Assembly (NCBI RefSeq): GCF_003265705.1
Contig: NW_020312894.1
Span: forward strand, 5,947,166-6,011,165
Direction: 5' to 3'
Source of the DNA: Callorhinus ursinus
Lineage: Eukaryota; Chordata; Mammalia; Carnivora; Otariidae
DNA length: 64,000 nt
Shown: positions 56,212 through 64,000 of the stretch, piece after piece
Numbering within the stretch: the first letter of the stretch is position 1
How the letters are laid out: every line of letters starts with the position of its first letter
Translations under genes and position numbers: made by a program
Notes under the pieces: model-generated
Told to the model about the DNA's origin: nothing
The model's database searches: none
Seen by the model: the letters and a program-made list of their open reading frames with translations, nothing else

Positions 56212-56248
56212 GAACGAACAAACGAATGAACGAATGAACGAATGAATG
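56212..56248. repeat. Tetranucleotide microsatellite (GAAC/GAAT)
   Basis: Repeated gaac/gaat/aaac units over 37 bases. A likely variable marker. Confidence 0.95.
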
Positions 56249-56279
56249 GCGCAAAGCATACCTGACTGGGAAATGAGGA

Positions 56280-57085
56280 GTGTTTGATGAAGATCATCAC
56301 TCATCCTAGGAAACCGCAAAAGCTATCCCTTCTAATGGAAGGAGCAGCTCCCTGGTACGTTCTGGTGGCACGGGAGTAATGCTGTGGTGGGTGAGGGTTG
56401 CTGAAATGAGACAGAGGTTGGGTTGGGCTGGGTTCTAAGATGCTAATAGCTCACGTTACAAATGTATATCCTTGCCCACTTGCATAGATCATTGAGTATT
56501 CTAACCCAAATATTCTATAGAATTAGACACTACTCAGAAATTATTTCTTTTCCTCTTGGATACAGCATCTTCATTTTGAAAGAATCAATAGCCTGAAAAT
56601 GAATTTTTAAAAAGACGTTTTTAAAAGTCAGTGTTATTTCAAGAGGGGAAGGTGTCCTGTCTTTCACCTGCAGATAAATAAATACAATCTGTGGTTCTCT
56701 GTGTTTCATCCTTCCAGACTACAAGTTATCAAACACTTAAATATTTAAAGCCTCAAATTAACTTCAAGATAACACTAAAATGCACCAATGTCCTTTACCC
56801 TGATAAGAAGAGCAATGAATGATTTTAAATTAATGCCAAGTGTACATGCTCTGAATATATTAAGGAAGCCCTGTACTTTGTATGCCTGGCTGAGCCTATG
56901 CTTGTTCTCCCTGCAATTGAGGAGGATTGGTTGGTGCTCATTTAACAATACCGGTGACAAACAGCACGGTGACTTCCAAGCACAGGCAGGCAATGGGAGC
57001 AGGTGGGCTGCAGCTCTGGCCACCCGGCCCAGCTGCCTTTGAAGTCCCTTGTTGCACTGTGCCCCATGCTGCGTGGTTAGTAGTG
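56280..57085. other. Unclassified sequence
   Basis: Nothing assigned. Confidence 0.4.
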
Positions 57086-57089
57086 TGGA

Positions 57090-57205
57090 CCCTTAGTCTA
57101 AGTTGGTCCTCACCAGCATCCTGGGAGGTGGGCAGGGGATGGATTACTAATTACCCTTTTGCAAGTCAGGAAACTGAGGCACAGGAAGTTTGAGTTGCTT
57201 ACCAG
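57090..57205 (+). mobile_element. MIR
   Basis: cctcaccagcatcctgggag, attactaattacccttttgc and aggaaactgaggcacaggaa give a clear MIR core. Confidence 0.88.
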
Positions 57206-57209
57206 AATT

Positions 57210-57895
57210 GAGTGCTCTTTGTTACTTCTGTCCTTTGGGATTTTTGGAGGTCAAGTTGATATTGTCTTTACAGAATTAAAATATGCACAGACTTTGACCA
57301 TGAAGTTGCTTCTTAGATCTTATCCTATATATACTGACATGGGAAGGTCTTGCAGGCATACTGTGAAGAGGGGGGAAAAAAGGCAACAAATAATACACTG
57401 TTTACGTAAAAAAGAATTCTGTGTATTTCCATGTGTAGAGATTTATGTGTGCAAGTGCTAAGAAGACAGATAGGCAGCCGTGGTTAGAGTGCTTATATCT
57501 GGGGAGGAGGGTGGCGGGGAGTGTTTCAGGGGAGTTTCTCTCTATAATGATATTTCCACTGCCAGCGGATGGAGCTGGCCGGCTTTAGTGCTAGTAGCCT
57601 CATTGTGGGAATTTGTGGTTTTTTGATAGAATGAATGTTGCAGCCTAAAATACAAAAAGTTTAGAATATCTGAGCTTTTTGCTACTCTGCCATTCACTCG
57701 TGCTTCAGAAATAGCCCTAAAGGAAGCAGGCGCATGGCTTTGGATATCCTCAAAGGAGCAGGAGAACCACTTGATGCCTGATATTTAACACAAAAGTCAG
57801 CAGCTATCTCAGGTGTCCCTGTTCAGAGTTGTGTGAAACCTTGTATTTTTTTCCCCTAGTGTTCATTATCATTGAAATTAACTATATTTCCTAGT
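57210..57895. other. Unclassified sequence
   Basis: Nothing assigned. Confidence 0.4.
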
Positions 57896-57959
57896 GTGTC
57901 GTTATTTCCTAAATGTCTGTTTCGTCCTTAGGACTGTGAGCTTCTGAGGTAAGGATTAT

Positions 57960-57980
57960 GACTGACTGACTGACTGGCTG
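57960..57980. repeat. (GACT)n microsatellite
   Basis: Four gact units and a variant fifth, at the end of what may be an L2 tail (ggactgtgagcttctgaggt at 57,931). Confidence 0.9.
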
Positions 57981-58012
57981 AATGCATGAGACCTTGCCAG
58001 TCGTTCAGCCAT

Positions 58013-58290
58013 TCAGTATTCGTTTCCTTGGCTGCCATGACCAATTGCCACAGTCAGGGTAGATTAATTCAATTATTCTATCCCAGTTCTGGGGGCAGAA
58101 ATCTGAAATCAAGTTGATGGAAGGGCCATGCTCTCTCCAAAGGCTCAAGGGGAGAATCTTTTCTTGCCTCTCCCAGCTTCGGGTGGTGGCTGGTGGTCCT
58201 TGGGGTTCCTTGGCTTGTAGATGCATCATTCCAAGCTCCACCTCCCTCTTCCCCTGAATTTGGGGGGAGGGGCTACTATTCAATCCAGTA
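58013..58290 (-). mobile_element. MaLR-type LTR with internal deletion
   Basis: ccttggctgccatgaccaat, agttctgggggcagaaatct, gagaatcttttcttgcctct and ggcttgtagatgcatcattc are MaLR words in antisense order. The text then jumps from cctccctcttcccc to the far end (gaatttggggggaggggcta, ctattcaatcca), so the middle third is missing. Confidence 0.8.
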
Positions 58291-58299
58291 GAGGAGCTA

Positions 58300-59565
58300 T
58301 AAAGGAAAAAAAAAAAAGAAAATTCGGTAATTCACTGGATATTGGGGCCAAGTCTTTCACTGTTGGAAAAGTAGAATAGAAAAAGAGACGAAGGCAAAAG
58401 CAGGAAGGGAAGGGTGTGGACCAACGAGAGGGCAGAGGACATTTCTTTAACTGAGAAACATTTTGTGAATCATTTTTTTAAATGCCCTGCAGAATACTGT
58501 GTGGTACTGAGGGAGCCCTGACCTCTGCCCCAAGCACCTCGGGCCTCCTGGCTCCCTTGCCTCTGTCGTTGCACATAGGTGGCCACTTCCTGCTGCTGAG
58601 ATGTGGATTGAAGGGTGGCTGGGTGACATCCTTCTTAACTGCCTTATGAGATGGCTTATGAGAAGTATGCAGAAGACTTTTCATGAAGAGTATATTATTG
58701 TGCCAAGAAACCAGCCTGCCTTCTCCCTCTCTTTCACTCTAGAGGGAGAGGCTTCGACTGAATTCCCCAGGGGAAAGAGGTCCTTGACTTCATAGGTGTC
58801 AACATGAAAATGTTCCCCAGATGTGTGCTGGCTCTCCAGGCACACCAGCACAGAAGCTGCTAAGTGTTTAAAAGCGCACTGTGAGCTCAGTGGACCATGT
58901 GCTCTTACTTGTAGAGCTTTTATCTAGAATACAGGTTGTTTCTCAGTAGATGTCCCTCAGGAAAATAACAGGACCCTAGCTGAGTTGGCACAATTGTGGA
59001 AATCATAATCACTTGGCAGAAAGTCAAAGGGATGGCGGGTGTGGACTTCCTTCTTTCATTCAGCGAGCCTGGCCTGTGCTTGGTGCAGACATCACAGGAT
59101 GTGAAGTCCATGGCTCCTGCTTTCTAGGGGTCACATTTTTTCCATGGGTTTGTAACCAGGGACCCATAGGCTTGGTGACCCATTAACCCTCTAAAACTTA
59201 TGACATAGACAAGTTTTTGTGTGTCTATGAGGGTATGTGGACGTAGTCACCAATACTTACTGAGGACCCATCTGCTGAGGATTCGGTCTGGATGGCATTG
59301 ATGATAGTTTGAGATCTTTCAACTGTTATGGTCCCTTTAACATCTTTGCAGTTTAGCTAAATGTACCGAAAACATTTATCTAAAAATTCAACTGCTTTGC
59401 TTTTGTCCTCATCACTCAAACTACCATTGCCAATATTGAGTTGAATGAGCATGTCTATACTTCAGGACTGTGGTGAAGCACGCTGTTTCCCTGGTGGGGA
59501 TTCCACCTTCCTTTCAGGGAATGTTTAGAACCTCGGCATCGCAAAGACAAAGTTACAGTGATGTC
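58300..59565. other. Unclassified sequence
   Basis: Nothing I can name with confidence. A possible L2/MIR3-like scrap lies at 59,050-59,110. Confidence 0.35.
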
Positions 59566-59569
59566 TGAG

Positions 59570-59740
59570 TGCGTCTCAACTCTGGCTGTTTGTTAGAACC
59601 ACTTAGAAAGCTGATGAACTACAACATGGATGAGTAGGTCACATTCCCCAGAGACTCAGATTTAAGTCATCTCTCAAAATGGCTCAGGCATCACTGTGTT
59701 CTAAAAGCTCCCCGGGTGGCTCTGAAGTGGAGCCAGGAGG
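59570..59740 (+). mobile_element. MER5A-like hAT element
   Basis: caactctggctgtttgttag, accacttagaaagctgatga, cattccccagagactcagat and aaaagctccccgggtggctc match the MER5A order, diverged. Confidence 0.75.
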
Positions 59741-59744
59741 GAGA

Positions 59745-60660
59745 ACTCTGAGCTGAGAGATGGTAACATCTCACTCAGGCACTCCTGGGTTGTGGAAAAA
59801 GCTGAGGTGTCTGGCCCACCTGCACCAGGGGCTGTGGACAGGGAGGATCTGTGAGCTGGTTGCAGGGTTGCAGGGTTCTTGTGTCACGGAGTCAAAGAAA
59901 GTCTCCGGGATGAAAAGGTGAAGTGACCCGAAAGCTTATTAAGGGAAGGTGGGAACAGAAAGGAAAGGAGCTTTCTAAAGTGAGAGGGGTCCAAAATGGG
60001 TTGCCACTGAGGGCTTTTCTGGTCAGTCTTTTATAGAAAACTGACCAGGGAACTTGGTAAATATCTTGACAATAACATTTAAGACAAGGCGGATTTGTAA
60101 ATATTATGAAAACATCTCATCTATATTTAGAACAAACAAGGTGAATTTGTTATGTTCCCTTCTCTTTGGTTAATATCTCGTCTGTAACATTTCCCCATAT
60201 CTGGGATTTCTGTGAGCCTAGTTATGTAGCCCCCTGTGTGAGCCTAGTCATGTAGTCTCCTACCTGTCTCTCTACCTAGCCTTGCCTGTCCCTTACTCAA
60301 GCTGACCCCATAGATGGCTGAAGCCTGGTGGGAGAAGGACGCTTGGACTTTGGGATGTGAGGCAAAGAAGTCTTCCCAGATAGCGAGGAGTGAGTGGCAA
60401 GATTTACCAGGTACCAGTAGGAGCTGCCCTCCAGGTGTGGCCAGAGGGCCTGTCTTTCTGTTCCCTGCGGATTCAAGTGAGAAAGAAGCCTTGCTGCAGA
60501 GAGCAAATGGGTTTGCCGAGGTGCTGGGGAGTGGTCAGTGGCACCAATGGGCCAGGGCAGGGCTGGGGGTTGTGGGCACTGGATAGGGGTTCCAGACTCC
60601 AGCAGCTCTGCCAGCCCAAGCACCTATAATAAGTTCCCTGTTTGGTTGTAATAAAAATAA
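59745..60660. other. Unclassified sequence with a 26-bp tandem pair
   Basis: The 59,870-60,300 part is suggestive of an old LTR in composition but I cannot assign it. tgtgagcctagttatgtag (60,211) and tgtgagcctagtcatgtag (60,237) form a two-unit tandem repeat with period 26. Confidence 0.4.
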
Positions 60661-60664
60661 ATAA

Positions 60665-60800
60665 TAATTATGATGAACAACAGTAAGAGCTCATAAGTGC
60701 TTAGATGGCAGCCATTGCGCTAAGTGCTTTTTGTGCATTATTTTATTTAAATATCAGTAAACGGTGTGATTCGTATTCCTCTTGCTCAGATCGAATGCAA
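60665..60800 (+). mobile_element. MIR
   Basis: aagagctcataagtgcttag, ccattgcgctaagtgctttt and tgtgcattattttatttaaa match the MIR 3' part. Confidence 0.82.
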
Positions 60801-60811
60801 GATGGGGTCAT

Positions 60812-61930
60812 TTTTTTAATGAGATATAATTGACATATGACACTAAGTGTAAGTAAGATATGCAACCTGTTGATTTGATACATATTGCAATATGATTACC
60901 ACCATATTGTTTGCTAACATCTCCGTCATGTCACATAACTGTCACTTCTTTTTTTTTAAAAGATTTTATTTATTTATTTGATGGAAACGCAGTGAGAGAG
61001 GGAACACAAGCAGGGGGAACGGGAGAGGGAGAAGCAGGCTTTCCGTGGAGCAGGGAGCCTGATGCGGGGTTCGATCCCAGGACTCTGGGATCATGACCTG
61101 AGCCAAAGGCAGACGCTTAACTGTCACCCAGGTGCCCCATAACTGTCACTTTTTTGTGATGGGAACATTTGAGATCTGGTCACTTAGCAACTTTAAAGTG
61201 TATAGTACGGTACCGTTGACTATAATCACTATACTCTACATCAGATCTCTCGAGTTACTCATCTTCTAGTTGCAAGTTGTGTCCTTGGACAATATCTCCC
61301 CAACTCCCCCACGTCTCAGCCCCTGGTGACCACTCTGTTTCTACTCTTGTTTCTATGAATTTGGCTCTTTTAGATTCCACACATAAGTGATAACATGCAT
61401 TGTTTGTCTTCCTTTGTCTGGCTTATTTTACTTGCATAATGCCCTCAAGGTTCACATGTTGTTGCAAATGGCAAGATTTTATTCTTTCTCATGACTGAAT
61501 AATATTCCTCTGTGCGTATATATATTTCATATTTTCTTTATCCGTTCTTCCACTGTCAGACACTTAGGTTGTTTCTGTATCTTGACTGTCATGAATCAGG
61601 CTGCAGTGAACATGGGAGTGCAGATATCTTTTCAGTATCTTGTTTTCATTCCATTTAAGTGTATGCTGAGAAGTGGAATTGTTGGATCATATGGTAATTT
61701 TAATTTTTTGAGGTGCCTCTGTACAATTTTCCCAAGTGGCTGAATCAGTTTATGTTCCTGCTAACAGTGTACCAGGTTCCCTTTCTCCACATCCTCACCA
61801 ACACTTGTTATCTCTTGTCTTTTTGAGGATAGTTATTCTAACAGGTGCAGTGCCTCACTGTGGTTTTGATTTGCATTTCCCTGATGATTAGTGATGTTGA
61901 ACACCTTTTCATGTACCTCTTGGTCATTTG
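60812..61930 (-). mobile_element. Old L1 3' end, 5'-truncated
   Basis: Antisense L1M wording: atgagatataattgacatat, gtatagtacggtaccgttga, agtgataacatgcattgttt, ggaattgttggatcatatgg and ttgcatttccctgatgatta. It is interrupted by a CAN-SINE at 60,948-61,137. Confidence 0.88.
60948..61137 (-). mobile_element. CAN-SINE in the old L1
   Basis: cataactgtcactt is repeated exactly at 60,934-60,947 and 61,138-61,151. Near the head, the usual taactgactgagccaccc is shortened to taactgtcaccc, a small deletion just inside the 5' end. Confidence 0.95.
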
Positions 61931-62410
61931 GACTCATGCTTGATTTTCCTTTTACCTCAAAATCCTGACCTGATCCCGGGGCACCTGGGTGGCTTCATCA
62001 GTTGAGCATCTGACTCTTGGTTTTGGCTCAGGTCATGGTCTCCTGGTCGTGGGATTGAGGCCTGAATCAGGCTCCATGCTCAGCGGGGAGTCTGCTTGAA
62101 AGAGTCTCTCCCTCAGTCCCTCACCCCCTCTTTCAAATAAATAAATCTTAAAAAAATAAAAGAATCCTGACCTGATCCTTTAGTATGTTCTGTCAGCTTT
62201 AACTTCGGAATGCATTTCCCTTTGGACTACTTCTTACTCTCTTCCCTGTTGTTACTTTTATCTTGTGCCAAGACTTCTGCAGTGATCTCCTAGCTGCTTT
62301 TCTTATTCCCAATCTCTTCCCCTTTCTCGTGTTCCCATCCATTCATTGCACAGCCGCTAGAGGCATTTTTCAAAGCACATAAATTCATTGTGTCATTCCC
62401 TTATTTACCC
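61931..62410 (+). mobile_element. L2 fragment
   Basis: ttgtgccaagacttctgcag, tgatctcctagctgcttttc and ttttcaaagcacataaattc follow the L2 ORF2 C-terminal region. It was opened by the SINE at 61,977-62,162. Confidence 0.6.
61977..62162 (+). mobile_element. CAN-SINE with perfect 16-bp target duplication
   Basis: ggggcacctgggtggcttca to aaataaataaatcttaaaaa. aatcctgacctgatcc is identical at 61,961-61,976 and 62,163-62,178. Confidence 0.97.
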
Positions 62411-63259
62411 CTACCCTACACTCCCACCCCAACAGCATATACGTAATGTTTTGTATATGTCAGTTAGGACACGTTGATTGTGTTGTTCACATCATATATA
62501 CAGGGTCCTCATTACATTTTTCCCCCTATAAACTATTAAGAGCAATGTGTTGAAATCCCCCATTATAAATTTAGATTTATCTACTTCTCTATTAGTTCTT
62601 TAAATTTTTTGCTTTATATATTTTGAAAGTATGTTACTGAGGGCATATATATTGGGAATTGTGATATTGTTTGTCATTATGAAATGTCCCTCTCAATCTG
62701 CAGGTTTCATGCCTTAAAGTGTACTTTGATATAGTATAACTACATCCTTCTTCAGGTTATTGTTTGTATGACTTATCTTTTCCCAACTTTGCTGTTTTCA
62801 ACCTTCCTCCTTATATTTTACTTGTGACTCTTGTAAACAGCAGAGTTACGTTTGAAAAATTCATCCTAACAAACTTGGTCTTTTAATTGAAGATTTTATT
62901 CATTTGCACTTAATTATTGGTATATTGGATTTATACCTATCGTTTTATATTTATATGAACATAAACAAAACCCACCTGTTTTATGTTCCTTTCTCTCACT
63001 TTTTTTGCCCTCTTTTGGATTAATAAAATATTTTTTATCATTTCATTTTTCCTCTCTTACTAATTATACATTCTTCTGTTCTTTTAGTAGCTGTCCTAAA
63101 GATCACAATATGAATCTTGTCTTATTCCAATCTCAAACAGATTTTACTTTTATTATTTCTCCAATAGTGGTAAAAACTTAGAACACTTAACTCCAATTTC
63201 CCCCTCCATCTTTTGCATTTGTGATTGTCATACAGCACTACACATATTTTATTTTTATT

Positions 63260-63442
63260 AATTTTAAAAATATATTTTTTAATTTCTTTGAGAGAAAGAA
63301 TGAGTAGGGAGGGGCTGAGGGAGAGGGAGAAGCAGGCTCCCTGCTGAGTGCAGAGCCCAATGTGAAGCTCAGTCCTGGGACTCCAGGATCATGACCTTAG
63401 CCAAAGGCAGATGCTTTACCAACTGAGCCACCCAGGTGCCCC
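63260..63442 (-). mobile_element. CAN-SINE, first of a pair at one target site
   Basis: A T-rich tail leads to gagccacccaggtgcccc. tacacatatttt before it (63,239) recurs after it (63,443). Confidence 0.93.
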
Positions 63443-63457
63443 TACACATATATTTTT

Positions 63458-63630
63458 TAAGACGTATCTTAGAGACAGACAGAGAGTGCATGCATAAGTG
63501 GGAGGGGCAGAGGGAGAGAGAATCTCAAGCAGAGCCCGTTCAGAGCAGAGCCTGACACAGGGCTCAATCTCACGACCAGAGCTGAAATAAAAAGTCAGGC
63601 GCTTAACCAACTGTGCTACCCAGGCACACA
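63458..63630 (-). mobile_element. CAN-SINE, second of a pair (older subtype)
   Basis: From ttaagacgtatcttagagac to ctgtgctacccaggcaca. A third tacacatattttt follows at 63,631. Confidence 0.9.
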
Positions 63631-63857
63631 TACACATATTTTTATTCTTCGTGTATTTTAAAACCCACAAGAAATTACTACAATTGTTTTGTACACTACA
63701 TTTTCAATCAGCATTCTTTATATTTATCTGCATGCTTACATTTTCCATTTTTCTTGCTGTTCCTTTGCAATTGTGTGTTTCTCTCTGGGAATCATTGTCC
63801 TTCTGCCTGAAGGAATCTCTTTAATACTGCTTTAAGTGAAGTTTGTCAGGTTTTCTT

Positions 63858-64000
63858 TTTTTTAATAATTTTTTATTGTTATGTTAATCACCGTACATTT
63901 ACATCATTAGTTTTTGATGTGTTCCATGATTCATTGTTTGTGCGTAACACCCAGTGCTCCACGCAGAATGTGCCCTCTTTAATACCCATCACCAGGCTAA
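63858..64000 (-). mobile_element. Young L1 3' UTR, cut by the window end
   Basis: A T-rich start, then attgttatgttaatcaccgt, gtgttccatgattcattgtt and cacccagtgctccacgcaga. It is nearly identical to 31,090-31,240. The element continues beyond the window. Confidence 0.95.

Larger units (their letters stand above)
62500..63857 (-). mobile_element. Old L1 fragment
   Basis: Antisense late-ORF/5'-region wording: tttatctacttctctattag, tcattatgaaatgtccctct, tcttttggattaataaaata and ccttctgcctgaaggaatct. It corresponds to the part seen at about 13.3-14.6 kb in the other old L1. It is split by two SINEs. Confidence 0.75.

Noticed and set aside
1..64000. CRISPR array, operon, phage or bacterial insertion sequence
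   Set aside because: No spaced direct-repeat array, no dense coding and no prokaryotic signals. The content is mammalian interspersed repeats throughout.

Overview
This window looks like nuclear DNA from a carnivoran mammal, and I see no intact protein-coding gene in it. The best lineage evidence is about two dozen tRNA-derived CAN-SINEs. Their head reads roughly gggcgcctgggtggctcag, and a CT-rich region and an (AAATA)n/AATAAA tail follow. The head matches the arctoid type (bear, seal, mustelid) better than the dog or cat type as I remember them. The L1 copies also carry the 3'-UTR wording I associate with arctoid carnivores. Subfamily and lineage names here come from memory, not from a search.

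Layout: 1-5.3 kb is mostly unclassified sequence with a 40-bp G-rich minisatellite and a CCAAT-rich, LTR-like block (about 3.4-4.2 kb). From 5.3 to 8.0 kb there are SINEs, an L2 tail and a near-complete MIR. From 8.1 to 15.85 kb there is one old, nearly full-length L1 on the minus strand, interrupted by six CAN-SINE insertions, two of them nested in each other. From 16 to 28.5 kb there is an L1 fragment inside a MER5-like element, a MaLR LTR, a long L2 fragment and scattered SINEs, separated by unclassified sequence. From 28.5 to 37.7 kb there is an old plus-strand L1 that was hit by a much younger minus-strand L1 (31,038-36,137). That younger L1 has a perfect 15-bp target duplication, a complete GC-rich 5' UTR and an internal deletion that removes ORF1 and the front half of ORF2. 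From 37.7 to 50.2 kb there are MaLR LTRs, back-to-back SINEs, a long hAT-like element, a Tigger transposase relic, MIRs and more L1 pieces. From 50.2 to 64 kb there is mostly unclassified sequence with L2/MIR fragments, ending in old L1 fragments and the 3' end of a young L1 that runs off the window.

No genes act together here. The window is a layered record of insertions, and the flanking duplications let many of them be ordered in time. It could be intergenic or deep intronic. One short splice-acceptor-plus-ORF candidate near 50.84 kb is noted but weak. I found no new defence, metabolic or regulatory system. The most unusual object is the internally deleted young L1. Its 5' UTR contains two roughly 242-bp tandem monomers and an antisense ATG ORF, and it may represent either a one-off deletion or a non-autonomous L1 lineage.
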